Positions 1-6,785 of a stretch of DNA of 12,856 nt are shown here, piece by piece. A program made the position numbers and the translations under genes. The notes beneath the pieces were generated by a model, which was not told the DNA's origin, made no database searches, and worked only from the letters and a program-made list of their open reading frames with translations. Location of the stretch: the NCBI GenBank assembly GCA_903909295.1, contig CAIVVG010000135.1, positions 1 through 12,856 of the forward strand, read 5' to 3'. Numbering within the stretch: position 1 is the stretch's first letter; each line of letters opens with the position of its first letter. The stretch is from an uncultured Chlamydiae bacterium. Lineage in GTDB: Bacteria; Chlamydiota; Chlamydiia; Chlamydiales; SM23-39.

Positions 1-15
1 GCCCTTTGCCGGGTT

Positions 16-32
16 GTAGGGCGGAGCCCTAC
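16..32. repeat. Perfect 7-bp hairpin upstream of serS
   Basis: GTAGGGC (16-22) and GCCCTAC (26-32) are perfect inverted repeats around a GGA loop. A T-rich stretch follows about 10 bases later (41-59). It could be the terminator of the gene left of the window or a small intergenic palindrome. The gap before the T-run makes a classical intrinsic terminator uncertain. The first 15 bases also contain GCCCT, which could pair alternatively with AGGGC. Confidence 0.4.
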
Positions 33-73
33 CTCTCTCGTTGAATTTTCTTTATTTTTACCCAACCCACAGG

Positions 74-79
74 TATACT
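74..79 (+). promoter_or_regulatory. Possible -10 element of the serS operon
   Basis: TATACT lies 22 bases before the chosen serS ATG and matches the sigma-70/sigma-66 -10 consensus at five of six positions. No convincing -35 box sits at the right spacing; the region is simply T-rich. If used, the mRNA leader would be only about 15-18 bases. I see no T-box or other tRNA-responsive leader, and the room upstream is too small for one. Confidence 0.35.
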
Positions 80-91
80 CCCATACTTCAC

Positions 92-96
92 AGAGG
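92..96 (+). promoter_or_regulatory. Ribosome binding site deciding the serS start
   Basis: AGAGG ends five bases before ATG 102. A GTG at 96 is in frame but overlaps this Shine-Dalgarno sequence, so ATG 102 is preferred. It also gives the family-typical N-terminus MLDMKQLRE. Confidence 0.55.
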
Positions 97-101
97 TGCC
101 T

Positions 102-1400
102 ATGCTGGACATGAAACAACTGCGTGAAGAGACGGCTCTTTGCGAAAAAAAACTCCGAACGAAAGATCCCGAGATCTCCCTCACCCCCCTCCTCGCTCTC
201 GACGAGCGGGTCCGCGCTCTCAAGACTGAGACAGAAGAGCTCAAGTCCAAGAGGAACTCCACCTCCAAGGAAATTGGCCTCCAGAAACAAAAAGGGCTCG
301 ATATCTCCCCCGTCATGGCCGAGATGGCCGCCCTCGCCGAGACCATCGCTCTACGCGATCGGGAAAGAGCCGCCCTTGAAAAAGAGCTCCTAGAAAAGCT
401 CTCCTCGCTCCCCAACCTCCCCATGGACGATATCCCCGTATCTCCGAGCCCCAAAGACAACGTCTGCATCAAGGAAGTTGGATCCAAACCCCACTTTGAC
501 TTCCCCTTTAAAAACCACGTCGAGCTCAATGAAAAGCTCCACCTCTTCGACTTTGTCCGCGGAGCAAAAATCTCCGGCTCAGGCTGGCCTGTCTATAAGG
601 GCATGGGGGCAAGGCTCGAGTGGGCCCTGATCAACTACATGCTCGACATCCATCGCAAGAACGGCTTTACCCAGATCATCCCCCCTCTCTTGGTGCGCCC
701 CGAGACGATGTATGGCTCAGGTCAACTGCCCAAGTTTGAAAAACAGCTCTTCCAGATCCGCGATGAAGACCATCACCTCTTCCTGATTCCCACTGCGGAA
801 GTGGCGATCAATGGCCTCCACCTCGATGAAATCCTCCCTGCCGAAGAACTCCCCCTCAAATACACCGCCTACAGCCCCTGCTTCCGCAGAGAAGCGGGGG
901 CAGCGGGCTCGCAAGAGCGAGGGCTCATCCGCACCCACCAGTTCAACAAGGTGGAGATGTTCTGTTTGACCCGCCCCGAAGAGAGCGGCCAAGTTTTTGA
1001 AGAGATGATGCAGAGCGCCGAAGAGATTCTCGAAGGGCTCGGCCTCCACTACCGCAATATGTTGCTCACGACGGGAGACATGTCGTTTGCTGCGGGAAAA
1101 ACGGTCGATATCGAGGTGTGGCTCCCCGGACAAAACCGGTACTACGAAGTCTCTTCCGTCTCCAACTGCACCGATTTCCAAGCGCGCAGATCGCAGACTC
1201 GCTACCGAGAAAAGAATGAAAAACCGCAGTTTGTCCACACGCTCAACGGCTCCGGGCTCGCTACTTCCAGGCTCATGGTGGCTCTCTTAGAAAATAATCA
1301 ACAAAAAGATGGCTCCGTGCTTGTGCCAAAAGTACTGCACAAGTATTTAGTAGAGGAAGTGGAGTACCTATGCCCGAAAGTGATTTCGTCCGTTTCCTAA
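102..1400 (+). CDS. serS: Seryl-tRNA synthetase
   Basis: Cytoplasmic class II aminoacyl-tRNA synthetase that charges tRNA-Ser (and tRNA-Sec where present) with serine for translation. At 432 residues it has the usual bacterial length. Residues 1-110 form the N-terminal helical arm (long charged coiled coil, about 30-100) that grips the tRNA long variable arm. The catalytic core follows: motif 1 around 170-200 (ending NGFTQIIPPLLV), the serine-binding TAE at 231-233, motif 2 around 257-287 (FRREAGAAGSQERG, then RTHQF) and motif 3 at 381-397 (NGSGLATSRLMVALLEN). Start chosen at ATG 102 rather than in-frame GTG 96 because of the Shine-Dalgarno position. First gene of the operon; its last 31 bases overlap the aminopeptidase gene. 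The tail after LHKYL (about 17 residues, ending ISSVS) is encoded largely by this overlap and looks lineage-specific. Identity is certain from the motifs. Confidence 0.97.
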   Translation: MLDMKQLREETALCEKKLRTKDPEISLTPLLALDERVRALKTETEELKSKRNSTSKEIGLQKQKGLDISPVMAEMAALAETIALRDRERAALEKELLEKLSSLPNLPMDDIPVSPSPKDNVCIKEVGSKPHFDFPFKNHVELNEKLHLFDFVRGAKISGSGWPVYKGMGARLEWALINYMLDIHRKNGFTQIIPPLLVRPETMYGSGQLPKFEKQLFQIRDEDHHLFLIPTAEVAINGLHLDEILPAEELPLKYTAYSPCFRREAGAAGSQERGLIRTHQFNKVEMFCLTRPEESGQVFEEMMQSAEEILEGLGLHYRNMLLTTGDMSFAAGKTVDIEVWLPGQNRYYEVSSVSNCTDFQARRSQTRYREKNEKPQFVHTLNGSGLATSRLMVALLENNQQKDGSVLVPKVLHKYLVEEVEYLCPKVISSVS

Positions 1401-2581
1401 AAAGTTCACCAACTGCCTATCACGCCGCTCGAGAGATCCGAGAGCGGCTCTCCTTTGCCGATCTTCATGAAAAAGATCGCTGGAAGCTAGAACCGGGAAA
1501 AAGTTACTGTGTGACTAGGGGAGATTCCCTCGTCGTCGCCTTCCGACTTCCCAAAAAAACTCCCGAAAAAAGCACCCTCCTAGCCAGCCACCTCGACAGC
1601 CCCGCTCTCAAACTCAAACCCCATCCGGAGAGCTCCTCTCATGACATTGGCCTCTTGAGCACAGAAAATTACGGCGCTCCCCTCTTGCACACCTGGCTCG
1701 ACCGGGATTTAAAAATTGCCGGCAGAGTGACACTGAAAAACGGCACCACCCAACTCGTCTGTTTGGACAAGTTCCCTATCTCTATCCCCAATCTGGCCAT
1801 CCACCTCAACCGCGATGTGACAGAAAAAGGGCTCATCGTCCATAAGCAAGATCACCTCAAGATCCCCTTTACGCTCAAATTTCATGAACACGCTTTAGAA
1901 AAACAGATCGGCTTGGGACCCCTCTTGGGGACAGATCTCTTCTTAGTTTCTGCAGAGGAGCCCGCTCTTTTGGGCTTTGAGCAAGATTTACTCGCCGCCT
2001 ACCGCCTCGATAACCTCTCCTCTGCCTATGCGTGCTTGGAGGCGATGAAGAATAGCAAAGTTTCAGAGCACACCCTCCAAATGGCAATTTTCTGGGACCA
2101 TGAAGAGATCGGCTCTACCAGCTATGTGGGAGCGGGCTCCCTCTTCATCGATCAGCTCTTGGAACGGATCATCGGCAATCGGGAAGATCTCTTCCGCCTG
2201 AAAAGCCAATCGCTCTGCCTTTCTGTCGACGTAGGGCATGGGTTTCATCCCAACTTCTCTGACAAATACGACCCTGCAAATAGCCCCGAAATGGGCAAGG
2301 GCGTCATGGTCAAATTCAACGCTAACCAGAAATACGCCACCGACAGCCTCCACGCAGCGCACCTCATCCAGCTCGCTGAGGCTAAAAAAATCCCGATCCA
2401 AAAGCAAGCCAACCGCTCCGATATTCCAACCGGCAGCACAGTCGGTTCCATCATGGCAGCCAATGTGGGCATCCCCACCCTGGATATTGGGATCCCCTGC
2501 TGGGCGATGCACTCCATTCGGGAGACCGTTGCCCTCAAAGACATGGAGGCGCTCACGGCCCTATTGGAGGCAAGTCTATGA
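1370..2581 (+). CDS. apeB: M18 family zinc aminopeptidase (aspartyl aminopeptidase type)
   Basis: Cytoplasmic dinuclear-zinc exopeptidase that removes N-terminal residues, typically acidic ones in this family, from peptides. The 403 residues are a little short for M18 (usually about 425-480). All expected metal and catalytic positions are visible: HLD in ASHLDSPALKLKP (H74, D76), DNLSS (D214), the catalytic and metal glutamates in FWDHEEIGS (E245, E246), SVDVGHGFHPN (D287), and the last ligand in GIPCWAMHSIRE (H381). It starts inside serS (31-base overlap) at an ATG with no strong Shine-Dalgarno, so coupled translation is likely. Its stop overlaps the next ATG as ATGA. As I recall the Chlamydia order, serS is followed directly by the membrane protein, so this gene would be an insertion into, or a retained ancestral member of, that block. 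A role in recycling peptides taken from the host is inference. Confidence 0.92.
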   Translation: MPESDFVRFLKSSPTAYHAAREIRERLSFADLHEKDRWKLEPGKSYCVTRGDSLVVAFRLPKKTPEKSTLLASHLDSPALKLKPHPESSSHDIGLLSTENYGAPLLHTWLDRDLKIAGRVTLKNGTTQLVCLDKFPISIPNLAIHLNRDVTEKGLIVHKQDHLKIPFTLKFHEHALEKQIGLGPLLGTDLFLVSAEEPALLGFEQDLLAAYRLDNLSSAYACLEAMKNSKVSEHTLQMAIFWDHEEIGSTSYVGAGSLFIDQLLERIIGNREDLFRLKSQSLCLSVDVGHGFHPNFSDKYDPANSPEMGKGVMVKFNANQKYATDSLHAAHLIQLAEAKKIPIQKQANRSDIPTGSTVGSIMAANVGIPTLDIGIPCWAMHSIRETVALKDMEALTALLEASL

Positions 2582-3288
2582 ACCATTTTAAGGGCAAGCA
2601 CGCGCTCGACCATGTAATTGAAGCGCGCTTAAAAGGGAAAGAGGCCTCCCAAGAGACCCACGGCACCGAGCTGCCTGGCCACTACAGCGCCGCTGCCGAT
2701 GCAGCCAAAGACACCGCTCTGGTTCTCCTCGTCTTATGGACCCTATTTCAAGAACCCTATGTCCTCGGTTGCTTTGCTGCCGCTTGGCTCATCTGGAAAG
2801 TCGGCCGCAGTGCGATTTTGGGCTGGTCGAGACTCGAGCGGCTCCACCGCGTGATCGAAGAAGAACGGTGGGAGATCGAGCACCACCGCCCCCAAGAAAA
2901 AGAGGAACTCCGCGCCCTCTACGCCGCGAAAGGATTTACAGGAAAGCTGCTCGATGAAGCAGTCTCTGTTCTCATGGCCGATGACAACCGCCTCCTGCAG
3001 GTCATGCTCACAGAAGAGCTCGGCCTCTCCCTCGAATCGTTTGAGCACCCCCTCAAGCAAGCAACTGGCGCCCTCATCGGCGTCGTCGGTGCTGCCGCCA
3101 TCCTCTCTGTCGGCGTCTTCCTCTTGCCCAACTGGGGCCCAGCCGCCTGCGCCGCCTTGGTCCTCGCCCTCTCCGCAGGAACGAGCGCGCAACTCGAAAA
3201 AAATCAACCCCTTCCCGCGATTGTCTGGAACCTCGCTGTAGCTGCCCTTGCATTCGGCGCAGCCCTCTTCCTCAAGCAGCTTTTATGA
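2578..3288 (+). CDS. CCC1/VIT1-like integral membrane protein (CT728-type)
   Basis: A 236-residue inner-membrane protein. Hydrophobic segments are visible at about 45-77 (one long or two short spans), 162-183, 187-203 and 213-233. Between them lies a cytoplasmic charged helical domain (about 83-155), rich in glutamates (E94-96, E99, E101, E107, E109, E110), then KGF, LMADDN and TEELGL. This layout and wording resemble the metal-binding domain of the VIT1/CCC1 iron/manganese transporters, and a long hydrophobic pair follows as in that family. The N-terminal first helix with the family's typical G-A-x-D-G signature is not evident, so it is divergent. It overlaps the genes on both sides by 4 bases (ATGA), which indicates coupled translation with the downstream metal ATPase. 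In Chlamydia the gene at this position is listed as hypothetical. The iron or divalent-metal role is inferred from family resemblance and context. Confidence 0.7.
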   Translation: MNHFKGKHALDHVIEARLKGKEASQETHGTELPGHYSAAADAAKDTALVLLVLWTLFQEPYVLGCFAAAWLIWKVGRSAILGWSRLERLHRVIEEERWEIEHHRPQEKEELRALYAAKGFTGKLLDEAVSVLMADDNRLLQVMLTEELGLSLESFEHPLKQATGALIGVVGAAAILSVGVFLLPNWGPAACAALVLALSAGTSAQLEKNQPLPAIVWNLAVAALAFGAALFLKQLL

Positions 3289-5174
3289 CGACGCCCTATC
3301 TCTTCGATGAGTTTTTCTCCTCGGGCAAAGAAGAGAGCATCAGCCCCTTTCTCACACACCGCTCGCGCAATTGGGGCCGCAACCTCTCCCTCAAAAGCTC
3401 ATCCTCCGCAGCCTGTCTTCTCGCAACCGCCTTTGCCCTCTCCTTTGTCAACGCCCCCCTCTCTTCCCTTTGCCTCGCCTTCGTCTACTTTCTCGTCGGC
3501 GTCCCCGCTCTCATCGCCTCCCTTGAAGACCTGCGCAACCTCGAGATCAATATCGACGTCCTCATGACTACTTCTGCCTTTGTCGCCGTCGCCATCGACA
3601 GCAGTTTAGAGGGGGCGCTTTTATTAGTCCTTTTTGAACTCTCCCACGGCTTAGAGGAGAGCGTTTCCAACAAAGCCCACAGCGCTTTGCACAATCTCAA
3701 CCACTTGAGCCCTAAATTTGCCCACGTTCTGGGAGAAGATGGGGCCCTCTTTGAAAAAGCGGTGCGGGAAATCGAGTTGAAAGAACACCTCCTCATCAAG
3801 AACGGCGAGATCGTCCCTCTCGATGGCAAAGTGATCCAAGGGACCTCCTCGGTCAACCTCGTCCACCTCACCGGAGAGAGTCTTCCCATCTTTAAAACCG
3901 TCGGAGATACCGTTGCAGCAGGGGCGCGCAATTTAGAGGCAGCACTCCTCATCGAAGTGGAAAAAACCAGCGCCGACTCCACCCTCACGCGCATCATCCG
4001 CCTCATCAAAGAAGCGCAAGAAGCAAAACCCCGCCTGCAACGATGGCTCGACCAGTTTAGCCAAAAGTACGCCACTTGGATCATTGTCTTGACCTTTGTA
4101 TTTGCGCTCGGTCTCCCCTGGATCTCGCCCCTCTCTTATTTTGGGACGGAAGGCTCTATTTACCGCGCCCTCGCCTTCCTCATCGCCGCCTCCCCCTGCG
4201 CCCTCATCATTGCCACGCCGACTGCTTATTTGAGTTCCATCAGCTCCTGCGCTAAAAAGGGGATCCTCCTCAAAGGGGGCGTAGTCCTCGATGCGCTAGC
4301 GAGCTGCACTCAAGTAGCCTTTGATAAAACAGGCACTCTCACGACGGGAGAGCTCGAATGTATGAATCGAGACCTCACAGACCCAGAACTCTCGATTGTC
4401 TACGGTTTAGAGAGACAAGTCGTCCACCCGATTGCGACAGCCCTCTGTAAGCTCGCTCAAGAGAGGGATATTTCCCCTGCAGAAATCGCCCGCTTCCAAG
4501 CGATAGCCGGTATCGGCGTCGAAGGCTTTTATGGAACAACACCCGTCGCCCTCAAGAGAGCCGAGGAGGGTGAAGAGAGCGGCCACGTCCTCGCCGAACT
4601 ATGGATCGGAGAAAAAAAGAAGCGGCTCCGCTTCACCGACTCCGTGCGGAAAGAAGTTCCTCGGTTGATCCAGAGACTGGAACAAGAAAATGGGCTACAT
4701 CCTCTCATTTTGACCGGCGACCACCTCCCCAATGCAGAGCGCGTGGGAAAACTGGTTGGCATCAGAGACATCTATGCGGCATTGAAACCTGAAGACAAAT
4801 TAACCGCGGTGACGAAACTCGCTGATTTAGGGCTGGCCATGGTCGGCGATGGGATCAATGACGCCCCCGCTTTGGCTCGAGCGACGGTGGGGATTTCGAT
4901 GGGGAAAATAGGGAGCGCCACAGCTGTTGATGCATCCGACGTCGTGCTACTGAACGACGACCTCCACCTACTCAGCTGGCTTTTTACGAAAGCAAAGGCG
5001 ACCACTCGGATTGTGAAACAGAACGTCGCTTTGGCCCTCTCGGTCATCGTCCTGGCGACAACACCCGCCCTTTTAGGACTTGTCCCCTTGTGGTTGGCCG
5101 TGATCCTCCACGAAGGGGGCACTGTGCTCGTGGGGCTCAATAGCTTAAGACTGCTGCGACGTGGGAATGTTTGA
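3285..5174 (+). CDS. P1B-type metal-transporting ATPase (SPC/HEGGT, P1B-4-like)
   Basis: An inner-membrane ion pump of 629 residues that uses ATP to export divalent metal. Core P-type motifs are intact: TGES at 196-199 (actuator), DKTGT at 347-351 with phosphorylated D347, the HP dipeptide at 381-382 in the nucleotide domain, TGD at 477-479 and GDGIND at 521-526. Membrane pairs lie at about 43-80, 92-120, 262-282 plus 292-318, and 580-620. The ion-path motif is SPC (303-305) rather than CPC, and the last helix carries HEGGT (609-613). In known P-ATPases this combination marks subgroup P1B-4 (Co, Fe and Zn exporters such as CoaT, CtpD, PfeT), not the CPC Zn/Cd pumps. There is no N-terminal heavy-metal-associated domain (no CxxC), also typical of P1B-4. 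Chlamydial orthologues are usually labelled zntA or cadA; the motifs argue for a different metal. Last gene of the operon, followed by a terminator at 5250-5270. Confidence 0.93.
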   Translation: MTTPYLFDEFFSSGKEESISPFLTHRSRNWGRNLSLKSSSSAACLLATAFALSFVNAPLSSLCLAFVYFLVGVPALIASLEDLRNLEINIDVLMTTSAFVAVAIDSSLEGALLLVLFELSHGLEESVSNKAHSALHNLNHLSPKFAHVLGEDGALFEKAVREIELKEHLLIKNGEIVPLDGKVIQGTSSVNLVHLTGESLPIFKTVGDTVAAGARNLEAALLIEVEKTSADSTLTRIIRLIKEAQEAKPRLQRWLDQFSQKYATWIIVLTFVFALGLPWISPLSYFGTEGSIYRALAFLIAASPCALIIATPTAYLSSISSCAKKGILLKGGVVLDALASCTQVAFDKTGTLTTGELECMNRDLTDPELSIVYGLERQVVHPIATALCKLAQERDISPAEIARFQAIAGIGVEGFYGTTPVALKRAEEGEESGHVLAELWIGEKKKRLRFTDSVRKEVPRLIQRLEQENGLHPLILTGDHLPNAERVGKLVGIRDIYAALKPEDKLTAVTKLADLGLAMVGDGINDAPALARATVGISMGKIGSATAVDASDVVLLNDDLHLLSWLFTKAKATTRIVKQNVALALSVIVLATTPALLGLVPLWLAVILHEGGTVLVGLNSLRLLRRGNV

Positions 5175-5218
5175 CTGGGAGCGGTCTGTTTTTTCATCAG
5201 CGCAGAGAAGGCAGAGGC

Positions 5219-5234
5219 GAGGACTCACGTCCTC
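5219..5234. repeat. Small hairpin inside the palindromic element
   Basis: GAGGAC and GTCCTC form a perfect 6-bp stem around the tetraloop TCAC. No U-tract follows, so it is unlikely to terminate transcription on its own. It may be part of the folded structure of the 130-bp element. Confidence 0.5.
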
Positions 5235-5249
5235 TGAACTCCTATGAAA

Positions 5250-5270
5250 AAAAAGGGCAAGGCCCTTTTT
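5250..5270. terminator. Bidirectional rho-independent terminator
   Basis: AAAAAGGGC and GCCCTTTTT form a 9-bp stem (5250-5258 with 5262-5270) around a three-base loop, with A-tracts on one side and T-tracts on the other. It can therefore act on both strands. It lies between the stop codons of the ATPase gene (+) and the porin gene (-), where a shared terminator is expected. Confidence 0.8.
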
Positions 5271-5335
5271 ATTATTCTCTCTGCGTTCTCAGCGCTGATG
5301 AAAAAACAGACCACTGACATGAGGAAAAACTCCAC

Positions 5336-6676
5336 TTAGAAGCCGAACCGGCCGCCGAGGGTCAGTCCCACAAAGCCGAGATCATAGACCTGTTTAGTAG
5401 AAAGAACGGTGGGCGTCGATGTATTCCCGCTCGTAAACCGTTCATAGATATTTTGCTGCCACCAGTACTGCATCTCTAAAGCGGCATCCAGTCCAATGTG
5501 GTACTTGCCACAGAATGAGTCCCAGTCCCAAGAAACACCGAGCTTCGCCTCTACGACGGGAGCCATCCCATGTAAATGGTCACTCCACTGCACCTCGGGG
5601 ATGCCTAATAGCACCTGTGTCTGATCTAGGTCATACGATCCCCAAAGGAGGGAAGCTGCCGCATCGCTAAAGAGGCTAAAGCCGGCTGCCCACTTCCACA
5701 CGGAGTCGAATCCCATGCGGAGTCCGCCGCCGCCAAAGTCACTGCCAATGGAGATATTGTACTGATTGGAGGGAGAGGTAGGAGTCCCGATATAGTTGAT
5801 GTGGGCATCCTGGTCGATCCAGGCCCCTTTGCCGCCAAAGAAGGGGCGGAGCATAAAGCTCTTGCAGAGGAGGAACTCATGGCCTATCTCAAAGTCGACG
5901 GCTTTCAATTCGATCCCCCATCTCGCTTTGGCTTGATTGACAAATGTATCTGAGGTAAACGAGTCGTTTTGGCACATTAAATAGGGATAGAGGACTCCGC
6001 TGACCGAACTGTGCGCTGAGGGAGAAATCTGAGTATAGGCGACGAAAAAATCCCAGCCATCGTAGGGGATGTCCACCTTTCCAAACACTCTCCACCCTGA
6101 ATCCATTTCAAAGTTGAGCACTTCCGTATGAGCATTGCTCATCACGCCGGGAAGTGCCTTGTAGGTGGTCGCATACTGCATGCCGGCCTGTTTCGCTTGC
6201 CAGTAGAGCCAGTCGCCCCCTAAAGAGATGCCCCAACGGGTACAGCTCGCCTCTTTTTCTAGGTAGCACTTGGGCTCCGGCTTGTCACAACGGCAGTTCG
6301 AACCGCAGCAGTCATCATCGCTGACAGGCGTAGGCGCTGAAGCGGGAGCCGCCCCCTGTTTATTTTTTTTCATGAACGCAACCTGATCATCCTGAGTCGG
6401 AATGGCCGCGATCTGCGTCCGGATGGTGGTCATTTGAATTTGTAGAGCACCCAAACTGCTCTTCATTTGCTGGAGCTCGGAGCCGCTCATCTCTTCTAAC
6501 TTAGAATCAAGCATCTCGAATCGCCCTTGCAAGACTCGCAATTCCCGGTTGAGGAACTCTAACTCGTTGTAATGGGACTCCGCCTCATTGCGCAGGATAA
6601 TGGCGACTTCCTCCTCCGCTTTCAGCTGCAAAGTGCTCAGTGACAGTAATAAGGCTACAAGAATGGGTGCTTTCAT
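5336..6676 (-). CDS. MOMP-like outer-membrane porin (Legionella_OMP type) with coiled coil and Cys cluster
   Basis: A 446-residue outer-membrane beta-barrel protein, probably a porin or adhesin. Residues 1-20 are a Sec signal peptide (MKAPILVALLLSLSTLQLKA, cut before EEE). Residues 28-92 form a predicted coiled coil with heptad-like leucines. A Pro/Ala linker follows, then a cysteine cluster (C123, C124, C128, C130, C137, C145). The barrel begins near 148 with WGISLGGDWLYWQAKQAG and continues with GWRVFGKVDIPYDGWDFF and LRPFFGGKGAWIDQ, wording typical of the Legionella major outer-membrane protein family that is amplified in Waddlia and Simkania. It ends GGRFGF, with the C-terminal Phe expected for barrel assembly. 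I start at ATG 6676: GGAGAG lies nine bases upstream and a signal peptide results. The same frame is open for 92 more codons, but that part lies in the promoter region and under the opposite gene. Convergent with the ATPase and divergent from the repeat-protein gene. Confidence 0.85.
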   Translation of the reverse strand: MKAPILVALLLSLSTLQLKAEEEVAIILRNEAESHYNELEFLNRELRVLQGRFEMLDSKLEEMSGSELQQMKSSLGALQIQMTTIRTQIAAIPTQDDQVAFMKKNKQGAAPASAPTPVSDDDCCGSNCRCDKPEPKCYLEKEASCTRWGISLGGDWLYWQAKQAGMQYATTYKALPGVMSNAHTEVLNFEMDSGWRVFGKVDIPYDGWDFFVAYTQISPSAHSSVSGVLYPYLMCQNDSFTSDTFVNQAKARWGIELKAVDFEIGHEFLLCKSFMLRPFFGGKGAWIDQDAHINYIGTPTSPSNQYNISIGSDFGGGGLRMGFDSVWKWAAGFSLFSDAAASLLWGSYDLDQTQVLLGIPEVQWSDHLHGMAPVVEAKLGVSWDWDSFCGKYHIGLDAALEMQYWWQQNIYERFTSGNTSTPTVLSTKQVYDLGFVGLTLGGRFGF

Positions 6677-6685
6677 AGGTTTTTT

Positions 6686-6691
6686 CTCTCC
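6686..6691 (-). promoter_or_regulatory. Ribosome binding site fixing the porin start
   Basis: On the minus strand GGAGAG lies nine bases before ATG 6676 (spacer AAAAAACCT). It supports this ATG, which begins a clear signal peptide, over the longer open frame reaching to 6952. Confidence 0.7.
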
Positions 6692-6700
6692 AAAGGCCTG

Positions 6701-6729
6701 AGTATAAAAAATAGAATTGATTTCTACAA
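6701..6729 (-). promoter_or_regulatory. Putative promoter of the porin gene
   Basis: On the minus strand, TTGTAG (6729-6724) and TATACT (6706-6701) are separated by 17 bases. The -10 is good (5/6) and the -35 weak (TTG only). Predicted transcription would start near 6694, giving a leader of under 20 bases that still contains the GGAGAG site. Confidence 0.5.
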
Positions 6730-6736
6730 GTTTTTT

Positions 6737-6765
6737 TTGACAAACAAAGATAATAGTTATATTAT
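6737..6765 (+). promoter_or_regulatory. Near-consensus sigma-70-type promoter of the repeat-protein gene
   Basis: A perfect -35 TTGACA (6737-6742), a 17-base spacer and -10 TATTAT (6760-6765, 5/6). Transcription should begin near 6772, just before the Shine-Dalgarno AAGGTGAG (6773-6780) and ATG 6786. The leader would be only about 14 bases. This is the strongest promoter-like sequence in the window, and it sits in a compact AT-rich region with the oppositely directed porin promoter. Confidence 0.75.
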
Positions 6766-6785
6766 ACGTATTAAGGTGAGTTAAT

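Larger units (their letters stand above)
5183..5312. repeat. 130-bp imperfect palindromic intergenic element
   Basis: Arms 5183-5216 and 5279-5312 are inverted repeats that match at 32 of 34 positions; the outer 21 bases (beginning GGTCTGTTTTTTCATCAG) are perfect. Inside the loop are two further hairpins: GAGGAC-TCAC-GTCCTC (5219-5234) and the terminator stem (5250-5270). The arm interior (GCAGAG, GAGAAGGCAGAG) recalls the dispersed GCAGAG-type palindromes found between genes in many genomes. I see no clear target-site duplication. It fills almost the whole gap between two convergent genes. It could be a MITE-like or REP-like element, or simply a very stable bidirectional terminator. Confidence 0.75.

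Noticed and set aside
96..101. GTG start for serS two codons earlier
   Set aside because: It overlaps the only Shine-Dalgarno sequence; ATG 102 has correct spacing and the family-like N-terminus.
1..101. T-box or riboswitch controlling serS
   Set aside because: Only about 100 bases are available, with one short hairpin and no T-box sequence.
717..1238. Open frame of 173 codons on the minus strand inside serS
   Set aside because: Antisense shadow of a conserved gene in C-rich DNA, with no recognisable product.
2063..2512. Minus-strand open frame inside the aminopeptidase gene
   Set aside because: Shadow frame; the plus strand carries all M18 catalytic motifs here.
3485..4084. Minus-strand open frame of 199 codons inside the ATPase gene
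   Set aside because: Shadow frame with Arg/Ser-rich low-complexity translation, opposite intact P-type ATPase motifs.
5244..5339. A 31-codon frame reading MKKKGKALFIILSAFSALMKK and so on, resembling a signal peptide
   Set aside because: It is the translation of the A-tract, terminator stem and palindrome arm, has no ribosome site and lies inside a terminator, so the resemblance is most likely chance.
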